A stretch of DNA of 64,000 bases from Nocardioides lijunqiniae (GCF_015024225.1 NZ_JACJGM010000034.1:1-64000); one strand, 5' to 3'. Counted from the first letter of the stretch, positions 1-7,929 are shown. A program made the numbers and translations. The notes: a model not told the origin generated them from the sequence alone.

Positions 1-93
1 GCCCGCGCGCGGCACCCCGAGGTGCGCCAGGCCGGTCCGGCCGCGGTCCTGGACGGTGGCCAGCGGCCCGGTCCGGCGCACGTGCAGGCTCAT
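1..93 (-). CDS. pxpC: 5-oxoprolinase subunit PxpC, N-terminal fragment
   Basis: Only the first 31 codons are present; the gene runs off the left edge. The N-terminus (MSLHVRRTGPLATVQDRG, then GLAHLGVPRAG) is the typical opening of the biotin-dependent-carboxyltransferase-like subunit of 5-oxoprolinase (also called KipA or allophanate hydrolase subunit 2 family). In that family PxpA, PxpB and PxpC together hydrolyse 5-oxoproline to glutamate with ATP in the cytoplasm. The ATG (91-93) overlaps the TGA stop of pxpB (90-92), so the two are translationally coupled. Confidence 0.85.
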   Translation of the reverse strand, partial: MSLHVRRTGPLATVQDRGRTGLAHLGVPRAG

Positions 94-683
94 GCCGGCA
101 CGAACCGCACGGGCGTGCCCGGCGCCAGGAGCGCGGGCTCGGCCCGCTCGGGGTCCCACAGCCGGACTGACGTGCGGCCCAGGATCCGCCAGCCGCCGGG
201 CGACGCCGTCGGGTAGACGCCGCACCACGGACCCGCCAGCGCCACGGCCCCCGCCGGCACCCGGGCCCGGGGCGAGTCCAGCCGGGGCACGGCCAGCGCC
301 TCGGCCAGGCCGGTGAGGTAGGCGAAGCCCGGGGCGAAGCCGCAGAAGGCCGACACGAACGCCGTGGCGCCGTGCCGCGCCACCACGCCCGCGACGTCGG
401 TGCCCCAGCGCTCGGCCACGAACCCGAGGTCGTCGCCGTCGTAGGTGACCGGCACCTCGACCGGCTCCCGGGAGGGCGGGTGCGCCCTGCCGTCCCAGGC
501 CGCCAGGGCCGCTCGGAGCGCCGCGGCGTCGCGCACCCCGTCGAAGAGCACGGTCTCGGCCGCGGGGACGACCTCGGTCACCTCGAGGCGCGCGCCCCGG
601 GCCCACGTGGCCAGGGCGAGCGCCGAGCGCGCGTCGTCCACCTCCGCGAGCAGCGCCCGGGGACCGAACGCGCGCAGCTGCAT
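90..683 (-). CDS. pxpB: 5-oxoprolinase subunit PxpB
   Basis: 197 residues, close to the usual length of the KipI/allophanate-hydrolase-subunit-1 family. Recognisable stretches are the start MQLRAFGPRALLAEVDD, the glycine-rich FCGFAPGFAYLTGL in the middle and the C-terminal PGGWRILGRT. It is the partner of PxpC in ATP-dependent cleavage of 5-oxoproline, a cyclised by-product of glutamine and glutathione chemistry. pxpC follows with a 4-base ATGA overlap. pxpA lies on the same strand upstream, but a lipoprotein gene and 470 bases without a gene separate them, so pxpBC probably has its own promoter. A weak CAGACT box sits 6 bases before the ATG. Confidence 0.85.
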   Translation of the reverse strand: MQLRAFGPRALLAEVDDARSALALATWARGARLEVTEVVPAAETVLFDGVRDAAALRAALAAWDGRAHPPSREPVEVPVTYDGDDLGFVAERWGTDVAGVVARHGATAFVSAFCGFAPGFAYLTGLAEALAVPRLDSPRARVPAGAVALAGPWCGVYPTASPGGWRILGRTSVRLWDPERAEPALLAPGTPVRFVPA

Positions 684-794
684 GGGCCCAGTCTGCCGCG
701 ATGTTCACTCCGGGGTCGTCGGGTGGTCACGCGGCGGGGGTGACGCGGCGCGCGTCGAGCGGCCAGGATGGTCCGCGATGGCGCAGCAAAGGGT

Positions 795-831
795 GAGGGC
801 CTCTTGATGGTATGAGCATCAAGAGGCCCTC
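795..831. terminator. Perfect 15-bp stem-loop, candidate terminator or RNA element
   Basis: Arms at 795-809 and 817-831 are exact reverse complements (GAGGGCCTCTTGATG and its complement), with a 7-base loop GTATGAG. No T-tract follows on either strand, which is usual for terminator-like hairpins in high-GC actinobacteria. It lies about 110 bases upstream of pxpB on the minus strand. It could therefore end read-through from the lipoprotein gene or be part of the pxpBC leader. Confidence 0.5.
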
Positions 832-1108
832 GGCTCGGCCGGAAACGGTGACGCCCGACCGATCATGACGGGTGCTCCGACCCCGCCGTCCCCGTCACCG
901 GGCCGACGCCTCGAGTTGCCTCGCGGTGCGGGTCATCGCTCCTGTCCGATCCCCAGCCGGTGCTTTCCGTGAGGTCCGCGCCGAGCTGGTAGGAGAGTTC
1001 TACGGTGCCGCGGCCACCGCCCGCAAGGGAATGGCGGGAACTCGTCCCACAAACTTCCGGTCCCACAGGCTCGTCCACAGGAATGGCCCGTGAGTGCACA
1101 GGAACGGG

Positions 1109-1145
1109 GTCCTGTCCACAGCTCCGGGCCTCCCCTGTGGAGGAC
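1109..1145 (-). terminator. Imperfect stem-loop after the lipoprotein gene
   Basis: On the minus strand, CTGTGG/CCACAG arms with flanking GTCCT/AGGAC pairs (one 2-base bulge) enclose a 13-base loop. The structure starts 9 bases after the stop codon of the lipoprotein gene. There is no T-run. The position makes it a plausible terminator for the pxpA-lipoprotein transcript. Confidence 0.4.
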
Positions 1146-1153
1146 GTACCGGC

Positions 1154-1678
1154 TCAGGTCACGAGCTGGATCGCACCGTCGAGGTCCAGGATCTCGACGT
1201 CGACGTCGTACTGCTCACCGTCGGCGGCGACGGTGCAGGTGATGACGTCCCCCGGCTCCCCGACGAGCACCTCGGTCTCGCCGCAGGAGGCGTTGGCCTC
1301 GTCGTAGCCGCGGTCCTCCGCGTCCTCCTCGACCAGGTCGGTGGCGCCCGCCGCCGACATGACCGCCTCGTCGGAGGTGAAGGCGAGCTCCGCCTCGCCG
1401 TCGGAGACGGACTCGACGGTGACCGTGTAGGTCGCCTCCGCGCCGCCGACCACCACGGTGCAGTCGAAGGACGCGCCCTGCGCGAGCTCCTCGCCCTCGG
1501 GGCACGAGCCCCGCTCCACGTCGAACTGGGGAGCGACCTCCCGCTGGGCGTCGGCGACCTGTCCGGCGACCTCGTCGGCGTCGTAGCGCTCGGCGGTGCC
1601 GTCGTCGGCGCTGCACGCGCTCAGCGTCAGGACCACCAGGCAGGCCAGGCCCGCGCCGGCACGGGAGGGGAGTCTCAT
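1154..1678 (-). CDS. DUF4333-like lipoprotein
   Basis: 174 residues. The N-terminus has a positively charged start, a hydrophobic stretch and a lipobox (LTLSAC, cysteine at about residue 22), so the product should be exported and lipid-anchored to the outer face of the membrane. The mature part has two similar halves, each with a cysteine pair and beta-rich text (GSCPEGEELAQGASFDCTV and ASCGETEVLVGEPGDVITC), the pattern of the DUF4333 family. Function is unknown. Its ATG overlaps the TGA of pxpA (1675-1678), so it is translated together with the oxoprolinase gene, an unusual partner. Confidence 0.8.
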   Translation of the reverse strand: MRLPSRAGAGLACLVVLTLSACSADDGTAERYDADEVAGQVADAQREVAPQFDVERGSCPEGEELAQGASFDCTVVVGGAEATYTVTVESVSDGEAELAFTSDEAVMSAAGATDLVEEDAEDRGYDEANASCGETEVLVGEPGDVITCTVAADGEQYDVDVEILDLDGAIQLVT

Positions 1679-2394
1679 GTGCCGAGGATGTCAGGTGCCC
1701 CGACGGGCCGCAGCGACCACCCGGCCGCCTCGAGCGCACGCCGTACGGCGCTCGCGTGCGCCACCGCGCCGGGCGCGTCGCCGTGCAGGCACAGCGAGTC
1801 GACCAGCGGGGCGAGCGCCAGGGCCTGCGCGCTGACCGCCCTGACGTCGTCGAGCACGGCGCCCGGCCGGTCCCGCGGGAGCAGGCGGCCGGTGCCGTCG
1901 TAGCCGCGGTCGGGGAACCCCTCGTGCCACACCTCCCGGCCGGCCCCCGTCGCGAGCCGCAGCAGCGCCCCCGGCATGCCCAGCACCGGCAGGTCGCCGG
2001 AGCCGGCCAGCACGGCGCCGGCCTGCACCTCGTCCTCGATCGCGCGGTGGTAGAGCGCTCCGTGGGGCTTGAGGTAGCGCACGGCGGTCCCCTCGGAGAC
2101 CGCGATCGCGCCCAGCACCCCCACCTGGTCGGCGACCTGCTCGCGCAGCACCTCGGCGGCGACGTCGGTGCGCCGGCGCCCGAAGCCCTCGCGGTCGGCG
2201 TAGGACACCTGCGCGCCGACCGCCACGCCCCGACGGGCCGCCTCGGCGCACACCGTCCGCATGATGTCCGCGCTGCCGGCGTGGTAGCCGCAGGCGACGT
2301 TGGCGCTGGTGACGACCGCCAGCAGGGCGGCGTCGTCGGTCACCTCCTCGCCCAGGTCGGCGTTGAGGTCGACGGTGCCGGGGAGCTCAGCCAC
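1675..2394 (-). CDS. pxpA: 5-oxoprolinase subunit PxpA (LamB/YcsF family)
   Basis: 239 residues with the family signatures DLNADLGE near the N-terminus, ANVACGYHAG at about 32-41, YLKPHGALYH at about 107-116 and LCLHGD near the C-terminus. Members of this family supply the third subunit of ATP-dependent 5-oxoprolinase. The start is GTG at 2392-2394, with a GAGAGG motif 8 bases upstream. The gene overlaps the downstream lipoprotein gene by 4 bases. pxpB and pxpC are on the same strand beyond a 470-base gap, so the enzyme is encoded in two transcription blocks. Confidence 0.88.
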   Translation of the reverse strand: MAELPGTVDLNADLGEEVTDDAALLAVVTSANVACGYHAGSADIMRTVCAEAARRGVAVGAQVSYADREGFGRRRTDVAAEVLREQVADQVGVLGAIAVSEGTAVRYLKPHGALYHRAIEDEVQAGAVLAGSGDLPVLGMPGALLRLATGAGREVWHEGFPDRGYDGTGRLLPRDRPGAVLDDVRAVSAQALALAPLVDSLCLHGDAPGAVAHASAVRRALEAAGWSLRPVGAPDILGT

Positions 2395-2422
2395 CCGCCG
2401 AGCCTCTCATCCAGGGGCTGGA

Positions 2423-2428
2423 TAGCGT
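2423..2428 (+). promoter_or_regulatory. TAGCGT -10 box, leaderless-type promoter of ptrB
   Basis: TAGCGT lies 7 bases before the ATG at 2436, and no Shine-Dalgarno sequence is visible. A start point about 7 bases after the box would coincide with the start codon, the layout of leaderless actinobacterial genes. Confidence 0.45.
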
Positions 2429-2435
2429 TCCCGAT

Positions 2436-4601
2436 ATGACCGATCCCGTCGAGCAGCCCGTCTCCACGCCCGTGGCCCCGCCCGTGGCCCCGCCGCGTCC
2501 CGTCACCACCGAGCACCACGGCCGCACCCGGGTGGACGACTACGACTGGCTGCGGGACAAGGAGTCGCCCGAGGTGGTCGCCCACCTCGAGGCCGAGAAC
2601 GCCTGGACCGAGGCGCGCACCGCCCACCTCGCCGGCCTGCGGCAGTCGATCTTCGACGAGATCAAGGCCCGCACCCGCGAGACCGACCTGTCGGTGCCGA
2701 CCCGCAACCGCGGCCACTGGTACTACGCCCGCTCCTTCGAGGGTCGCGAGTACGGCGCGAGCTGCCGCGTCCCGGTGGCCGACCCCGACGACTGGACCCC
2801 GCCGACCCCCGCCGAGGACGCCTCCCCCGACGAGCCCGCGCTGCCCGGCGAGGAGGTGCTGCTCGACCTCAACGCCCTCGCCGAGGGCCACGACTTCTTC
2901 TCCCTCGGCGGCTCGAGCATCAGCCCCGACGGCACCCTGCTCGCCTACTCCGTCGACGTGGTGGGCGACGAGCGCTACACCGTGCGGATCCTCGACCTCG
3001 GCACCCACGAGCTGCGCTCCGACGTCATCGAGGGCGTCCTGGGCGGCGTCACCTGGGACCGCGCCGGGGAGAACGTCTACTACTCCACCGTCGACGAGAG
3101 CTGGCGCGCCGACAAGATCTGGCGCCACGCGCTCGGGACCCCCCAGTCCGAGGACGAGCTGGTGCACCACGAGACCGACGGGCGCTTCTTCGTCGGGCTC
3201 GGCCGCACCCGCAGCGACCGCTTCCTGGTGATCGCCGCAGGCTCGAAGATCACCTCCGAGTACCGCGTCCTCGACGCCGACGACCCCGACGCCGGCTTCC
3301 GCGTCTTCTGCGAGCGCCGTGAGGGCGTGGAGTACTCCCTCGACCACGCCGTCATCAGCGGCGAGGACCGGTTCCTGGTGCTGCACAACGCCACCGGACC
3401 CGACTTCGAGCTGGCCACCGCGCCGATCGAGCCGACCCCGGCGGAGCAGTGGCAGCCGCTCATCGCCCACGACCCCGCCACCCGGCTGGAGGACGTCGAC
3501 GCCTTCGCCGGGCACCTCGTCGTCCACCAGCGCAGCGAGGGCCTGACCCAGCTCCGGATCCTCGAGCTCGGCGACGCCGGCGTCACCGACGACTACCTCG
3601 TGGAGTTCGACGAGCCCGTCTACACCGTCGGCTCGGGCGGCAACCCGGCCTTCTCGCAGCCCACCGTCCGCCTGGGCTACACCACGATGGCGGTCCCGGC
3701 GTCGGTCTACGACTACGACGTGCGGACCCGCGAGCTGCAGCTGCGCCGGCGTACCCCGGTGCTGGGCGGCTACGACGCCGCCGACTACGAGGAGCACCGG
3801 CTCTGGGCCACCGCCGACGACGGCGAGCAGGTGCCGATCTCCATCGTCGCCCGCCGCGGCTCCCGCGAGGGCGTGGGGGGCGGCACCGGCCCGGTGCCGG
3901 TCCTGCTCTACGGCTACGGCGCCTACGAGATGTCGATCGACCCGTACTTCTCCATCGCGCGGCTCTCGCTGCTCGACCGTGGCGGCGCGTTCGCGATCGC
4001 CCACGTGCGCGGCGGCGGAGAGATGGGCCGCCGCTGGTACGACGGCGGCAAGATGCAGCACAAGCAGCACACCTTCTCCGACTTCATCGCCTGCGCGCGG
4101 CACCTGGTCGACACCGGCTGGACCACGCCGGAGCACCTGGTCGCCGAGGGCGCCAGCGCCGGCGGGCTCCTGGCCGGCGCCGTGGCCAACCAGGCACCCG
4201 AGCTGTTCGGGGGCGTCGTCGCCGGCGTGCCGTTCGTCGACAACCTCACCACCATGCTGGACGCCAGCCTGCCGCTGACGGTGACCGAGTACGACGAGTG
4301 GGGCGACCCGGCCTCCGACCCGGACGTCTACGACTACATCGCGAGCTACGCGCCGTACGACAACGTGGCGGCGGTGCGCTACCCGCCGATCCTCGCCGAG
4401 ACGTCCTTCAACGACACCCGGGTCCTCTACGTCGAGCCGGCCAAGTGGGTGGCCCGGCTCCGCGCCACGGCCCTCGACCCGGACGTCCTGCTGCGCACCG
4501 AGATGTCCGCCGGGCACGGTGGGGTCTCGGGCCGCTACAAGGCGTGGCACGACCGCGCCTTCTCCCTCGCGTGGATCCTCGACCGGATGGGACTTGCCTG
4601 A
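2436..4601 (+). CDS. ptrB: Oligopeptidase B (S9 prolyl oligopeptidase family)
   Basis: 721 residues, the usual size for this cytoplasmic serine peptidase. The N-terminal half is a beta-propeller entered through RVDDYDWLRDKESPEV. The C-terminal alpha/beta-hydrolase domain carries LLYGYGAYE, the nucleophile elbow GASAGG at about 570, and the histidine motif SAGHGG near the end. Family members cut short peptides after basic residues. The gene is transcribed divergently from pxpA, 41 bases away. A TAGCGT box 7 bases upstream and the absence of a ribosome site suggest a leaderless message. Confidence 0.92.
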   Translation: MTDPVEQPVSTPVAPPVAPPRPVTTEHHGRTRVDDYDWLRDKESPEVVAHLEAENAWTEARTAHLAGLRQSIFDEIKARTRETDLSVPTRNRGHWYYARSFEGREYGASCRVPVADPDDWTPPTPAEDASPDEPALPGEEVLLDLNALAEGHDFFSLGGSSISPDGTLLAYSVDVVGDERYTVRILDLGTHELRSDVIEGVLGGVTWDRAGENVYYSTVDESWRADKIWRHALGTPQSEDELVHHETDGRFFVGLGRTRSDRFLVIAAGSKITSEYRVLDADDPDAGFRVFCERREGVEYSLDHAVISGEDRFLVLHNATGPDFELATAPIEPTPAEQWQPLIAHDPATRLEDVDAFAGHLVVHQRSEGLTQLRILELGDAGVTDDYLVEFDEPVYTVGSGGNPAFSQPTVRLGYTTMAVPASVYDYDVRTRELQLRRRTPVLGGYDAADYEEHRLWATADDGEQVPISIVARRGSREGVGGGTGPVPVLLYGYGAYEMSIDPYFSIARLSLLDRGGAFAIAHVRGGGEMGRRWYDGGKMQHKQHTFSDFIACARHLVDTGWTTPEHLVAEGASAGGLLAGAVANQAPELFGGVVAGVPFVDNLTTMLDASLPLTVTEYDEWGDPASDPDVYDYIASYAPYDNVAAVRYPPILAETSFNDTRVLYVEPAKWVARLRATALDPDVLLRTEMSAGHGGVSGRYKAWHDRAFSLAWILDRMGLA

Positions 4602-4705
4602 GGAAGTTCTGGGTACCCCTGAGAAGTCCCTGAGAGTTCGACGACCTCGCAACTCTGGGGCAATCCGAATCGTCAACCATGACGAAGGCTCTTACAGATG
4701 GACCG

Positions 4706-4731
4706 GGAATCCTCAGTCCTCAAGGAGCGTT
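4706..4731 (+). promoter_or_regulatory. SigR/SigH-type promoter (GGAAT-N18-GTT)
   Basis: GGAAT at 4706-4710 and GTT at 4729-4731 are separated by exactly 18 bases. This matches the consensus published for the thiol-oxidative-stress sigma factors SigR (Streptomyces) and SigH (mycobacteria). It lies 47 bases before the chosen start of the sigma factor gene. Mycobacterial sigB and Streptomyces hrd-type genes are known to be driven from such promoters. Confidence 0.6.
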
Positions 4732-4778
4732 GGGATAGACGCAGGGTGAAGGGTCACCTTGCAGTGAGGAGGGTCCCC

Positions 4779-5732
4779 ATGGCGGCACGGACTGCAACGG
4801 TCACGCGTGAGATCGAGGGTCGCGACAGCGTCGGACTGTACCTCGACGAGATCGCGCGAACGCCCCTCCTCGACGCGGCGACCGAGGTCGAGCTCTCCAA
4901 GACGATCGAGGCGGGACTGATGGCCGAGCACCTGCTCGCCGAGGGTCGCGTCGGGCGTCGCAAGGGTGGCGCCCCCGGCTCCGCGAAGCAGGAGGAGCTC
5001 GAGTGGCTCGCCGAGGAGGGTCGCAAGGCCGTCGACCTGTTCATCTCGGCCAACCTGCGCCTGGTCGTCTCGATCGCGCGCAAGTACGGCCGCGCCCAGA
5101 TGCCGATGCTCGACCTGATCCAGGAGGGCAACACCGGCCTGATCCGCGCGGTGGAGAAGTTCGACTACACCAAGGGCTACAAGTTCTCGACCTACGCCAC
5201 CTGGTGGGTGCGCCAGGCCATCACCCGCGGCATCGCCCAGCAGGCCCGCGTCGTGCGGCTGCCGGTGCACGTCGTGGAGGAGCTCAACCAGGTGGGCGGC
5301 GCCCGCCGCACCCTGGAGCGCCAGCTGGGCCGCGACCCCGACCCGACCGAGATCGCCACCGAGCTCGGCATGGAGGTCGACCGGGTGCTGGACCTGATGG
5401 CCTGGGGTCGCGAGCACGTCAGCCTCGACTCCCCCGTCGACGAGGACGGTGACACCTCGCTGGGCGACCTGATGGCCCAGGAGACCGCCCCCGGCCCGGA
5501 CCTCACGGTCCTCGACGTCGAGTCGCGCGAGCGCCTGAGCTCCCTCGTGGGACAGCTCGACGACCGCGCCGCCGACATCATCCGGTCGCGCTACGGTCTG
5601 GTCGACGGACGCCAGCACAAGTTGGCCGACATCGGCGTCAAGCACGGCATCTCCGCCGAGCGGGTGCGCCAGCTCGAGCGGGAGGCGCTGCAGAAGCTGC
5701 GCCGCCTGGGCGACCCCGACCTGGCCGCCTGA
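4779..5732 (+). CDS. RNA polymerase sigma factor, group 2 (SigB/Hrd-like)
   Basis: 317 residues from the ATG at 4779, chosen because AGGAGGG ends 5 bases upstream; the frame stays open to 4698, but that part lacks family similarity. Region 1.2 begins DSVGLYLDEIARTPLL. Region 2 contains ANLRLVVSIARKYGR, LDLIQEGNTGLIRAVEKFDY and YATWWVRQAITRGIA. Region 4 ends with the helix-turn-helix ISAERVRQLEREALQKLRRL. The long acidic region 1.1 of a primary sigma factor is missing, so this is a non-essential or stress-related relative of SigA. The SigR/SigH-like promoter upstream points to oxidative-stress control. A strong hairpin terminates it. Confidence 0.88.
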   Translation: MAARTATVTREIEGRDSVGLYLDEIARTPLLDAATEVELSKTIEAGLMAEHLLAEGRVGRRKGGAPGSAKQEELEWLAEEGRKAVDLFISANLRLVVSIARKYGRAQMPMLDLIQEGNTGLIRAVEKFDYTKGYKFSTYATWWVRQAITRGIAQQARVVRLPVHVVEELNQVGGARRTLERQLGRDPDPTEIATELGMEVDRVLDLMAWGREHVSLDSPVDEDGDTSLGDLMAQETAPGPDLTVLDVESRERLSSLVGQLDDRAADIIRSRYGLVDGRQHKLADIGVKHGISAERVRQLEREALQKLRRLGDPDLAA

Positions 5733-5771
5733 CCGGCGCCTGATCGGCACCTGGCAGCACCGCTGCTCCAC

Positions 5772-5802
5772 ACGCCCCCCGGCTCCTCGAGCCGGGGGGC
5801 GT
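5772..5802. terminator. Strong 13-bp stem-loop after the sigma factor gene
   Basis: ACGCCCCCCGGCT at 5772-5784 pairs exactly with 5790-5802 around a 5-base loop. It begins 40 bases after the sigma factor stop and 55 bases before the next start. It is GC-rich and has no clear U-tract, the usual actinobacterial form. Confidence 0.75.
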
Positions 5803-5856
5803 CTGCGTGCCAGCATGGGCGCGGTGACGGAGCCGCGTGTTGAGAGGAGACCGCCG

Positions 5857-6321
5857 ATGAGGATCGCGCCGGGCGACCTCGCCGACCCCGTAGTCGTGGC
5901 GTTCCTGGAGGAGCACGTCGTCCAGCTGCGCGACGTCACCCCGCCGGGCAGCAGCCACGCGCTCGACCTGGACGGGCTGCGCGCGCCCGACGTGAGGTTC
6001 TGGAGCGCCACCGACGACCACGGCCACCTGCTCGGGTGCGCGGCCCTCAAGACGCTCGTGCCCGACCACGCCGAGCTGAAGTCGATGCGCACCGCCACCA
6101 CCCGCACCCGCCAGGGGGTCGCGACCGCGCTGCTGCGCCACGTCCTCGCCGAGGCGCGGACCGCCGGCGTCGCGCGGGTCAGCCTCGAGACCGGCTCCTT
6201 CGACTTCTTCGCGCCGGCGCGGGCGCTCTACGCCCGGCACGGGTTCATCCAGTGCGCGCCGTTCGGCGACTACCGCCCCGACCCGCACAGCACGTTCATG
6301 ACGCTCGTGCTGAGCCCGTGA
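5857..6321 (+). CDS. GNAT family N-acetyltransferase
   Basis: 154 residues from the ATG at 5857, preceded by GAGAGGAG; an in-frame start at 5815 lacks such a site. The protein shows the acetyl-CoA-binding pattern of the GNAT fold: LLGCAALKTLVPDHAELKSM (strands 2-4), then TRTRQGVATALLRHVLAEA (motif A loop and helix), and LYARHGFIQCAPFGDY near the C-terminus. It resembles small putative acetyltransferases of the YsnE type; the substrate cannot be told from sequence. The last 26 bases overlap the end of coaE on the other strand. Confidence 0.8.
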   Translation: MRIAPGDLADPVVVAFLEEHVVQLRDVTPPGSSHALDLDGLRAPDVRFWSATDDHGHLLGCAALKTLVPDHAELKSMRTATTRTRQGVATALLRHVLAEARTAGVARVSLETGSFDFFAPARALYARHGFIQCAPFGDYRPDPHSTFMTLVLSP

Positions 6322-6895
6322 GCTCGGCGTAGACCTCCTCGACCCGCCGGCGCAGGTCCTCCAGCGAGCCGGTGTTGTCGACGACGTGCGTCGCCACGGC
6401 GAGCCGGTCCTCGCGGGTCGCCTGCGAGGCGATGCGCGACTCGGCGTCCTCGCGGGTCCAGCCGCGGTCGCGCAGCATCCGCTCCACCTGGGTCTCGGCC
6501 GGCACGTCGACCACGAGCACGGCGTCGAAGGTGTCGGCGCGGCCCGACTCGGCGAGCAGCGGGATGTCGTGGACCACCACGGCCCCCTCCGGCGCCTCCT
6601 GCTCCAGCGCCACGATCCGCTCGAAGACGAGCGGGTGCACGATCGACTCCAGCGTGCGCCGCCTGGCCTCGTCGTGGAACACCAGCGCCCCCATGGCCGG
6701 CCGGTCCAGGTCGCCGTCGGGCGTCAGCAGCCCCTCGCCGAACGCCTCGACGACCGCGGCCAGCCCGGGCGTTCCCTTCTCGACCACCTCCCGCGCGAGC
6801 TTGTCCGCGTCGATGACCACCGCGCCCAGCTCGGCCAGGATCGCCGACACCGTGCTCTTGCCCGAGGCGATGCCGCCCGTGAGTCCCACTCGCAT
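6296..6895 (-). CDS. coaE: Dephospho-CoA kinase
   Basis: 199 residues. It catalyses the last step of coenzyme A synthesis, phosphorylating the 3'-hydroxyl of dephospho-CoA in the cytoplasm. The P-loop GLTGGIASGKST is at residues 4-15, followed by the family's VIDADKLAREVV and later VHDIPLLAESG. The start at 6893-6895 is chosen over one nine codons upstream because MRVGLTGG is the standard opening. A TAGCGT box lies 7 bases before this ATG (6903-6908), consistent with a leaderless message. coaE is next to rpsA in mycobacteria; here a regulator and a small gene lie between. Confidence 0.93.
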   Translation of the reverse strand: MRVGLTGGIASGKSTVSAILAELGAVVIDADKLAREVVEKGTPGLAAVVEAFGEGLLTPDGDLDRPAMGALVFHDEARRRTLESIVHPLVFERIVALEQEAPEGAVVVHDIPLLAESGRADTFDAVLVVDVPAETQVERMLRDRGWTREDAESRIASQATREDRLAVATHVVDNTGSLEDLRRRVEEVYAELTGSARAS

Positions 6896-6902
6896 GGGCG
6901 TC

Positions 6903-6908
6903 ACGCTA
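6903..6908 (-). promoter_or_regulatory. TAGCGT -10 box of coaE
   Basis: On the minus strand TAGCGT is followed by 7 bases and then the coaE ATG. There is no ribosome-binding sequence. It is the same layout as upstream of ptrB and the methyltransferase gene at 14190. Confidence 0.45.
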
Positions 6909-6984
6909 GCGCCGAGTGGCACGCTCCCCCGCGCGCGGGCGTCACTCCACCCCCACCGGCGGCACGAAGCTCACGCTGCCGGGC

Positions 6985-7929
6985 TCAGCAGGCGAACTGA
7001 CGTCGGTACTGCTGCGGGCTCACCCCGCGCACCCGGGTGAAGTGGTGGCGCAGGGTGGCGGCGTTGCCGAAGCCCACCTCGGAGGCGATCCAGTCGACGG
7101 AGGCGCCGCTGCGCTCGAGCAGCTCCTCGGCGGCCTGCACGCGCTGGGAGGTGACCCAGCTGTGAGGGGTGGTGCCGGTCTCGTCGCGGAAGCGGCGCGC
7201 GAAGGTGCGCGGAGACATGTGCGCCCGGCGCGCGAGGGTCTCGACGCCGAGGTCCTCGCCGAGGTGCTCGGTGATCCACTGCAGCACCGGCCCGAGGGTC
7301 TCGGCGCGGCAGTCGGGCACCGCCCGGGCGATGAACTGGGCCTGGCCGCCCTCGCGCTGGGGAGGCACCACCATCCGCCGAGCCACGGCGCTGGCGACGC
7401 CGGCGCCGTACTCCTGTCGCCAGATGTGCAGCGTCGCGTCGAGACCGGCCGCCGTGCCGGCGCTGGTGACGATCTCGCCGGCGTCGACGTAGAGGACCTC
7501 GGGAACGACCCGGGCGAGCGGGAAGCGCTCGGCGAGCTCGGTGGTGTAGCGCCAGTGGGTCGTGCACTCCCGGCCGTCGAGCAGGCCGGCGGCACCGAGG
7601 GTGAAGGCGCCGGAGCACACCGACAGGATGCGGGCGCCGCGCTCGTGGGCGCGACGCAGGGCGGTGACGACCTCGTCGGGCACGTGGCCGCCGCGGGGCA
7701 TCGCGGGCACGCCGATCAGGTCGGCCTCCTCGAGCCGGTCCAGGCCCCGCTCGACGTTGATGGAGAACCCCATCGAGGTCGGCACCCGCCCGACGACCGG
7801 CCCGCAGACCGAGAAGTCGAGCAGCGGGATCCCGTCGTCCTGGCGGTCCATGCCGAAGGCCTCGCAGAGGACGCCGAGCTCGAAGGGGGCCACGCCGTCG
7901 TAGACGAGCGTCGCGACGTTGGTCAGCAT
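6985..7929 (-). CDS. GlxA family transcriptional regulator (DJ-1/PfpI + AraC)
   Basis: 314 residues from MLTNVATLVYDGVAPFELGV. Residues about 1-175 form a DJ-1/PfpI-like domain with VCSGAFTLGAAGLLDG around the nucleophile-elbow cysteine. The C-terminal third is an AraC DNA-binding domain: LARRAHMSPRTFARRF is the first helix-turn-helix, and VGFGNAATLRHHFTRVRG with SPQQYRR the second. This architecture is that of AdpA and related regulators. A longer start at 7977 is possible; 7929 is preferred because CATGAT lies 6 bases before it and the family begins there. A small membrane protein gene is divergent, 93 bases away, and inverted repeats lie between them. Confidence 0.87.
   Translation of the reverse strand: MLTNVATLVYDGVAPFELGVLCEAFGMDRQDDGIPLLDFSVCGPVVGRVPTSMGFSINVERGLDRLEEADLIGVPAMPRGGHVPDEVVTALRRAHERGARILSVCSGAFTLGAAGLLDGRECTTHWRYTTELAERFPLARVVPEVLYVDAGEIVTSAGTAAGLDATLHIWRQEYGAGVASAVARRMVVPPQREGGQAQFIARAVPDCRAETLGPVLQWITEHLGEDLGVETLARRAHMSPRTFARRFRDETGTTPHSWVTSQRVQAAEELLERSGASVDWIASEVGFGNAATLRHHFTRVRGVSPQQYRRQFAC

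Larger units (their letters stand above)
684..1153. other. 470-base intergenic region with two hairpins
   Basis: There is no convincing gene between pxpB and the lipoprotein gene. Short open frames here (for example 863-1099 on the minus strand) have no recognisable protein features. The region holds a perfect stem-loop at 795-831 and an imperfect one at 1109-1145, both listed separately. The promoter for pxpBC should lie between 684 and 794. Two TCCACA-containing nonamers (1071-1079, 1112-1120) resemble actinobacterial DnaA boxes; one of them forms part of the second hairpin. Confidence 0.6.

Noticed and set aside
863..1099. Possible 78-residue gene between pxpB and the lipoprotein gene
   Set aside because: No ribosome site, no membrane or domain features, and a codon pattern unlike the neighbours.
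4698..4778. Longer sigma factor start at 4698
   Set aside because: It would place the -35/-10 region of the SigR-type promoter inside the gene. The ATG at 4779 has a strong AGGAGG-type site.
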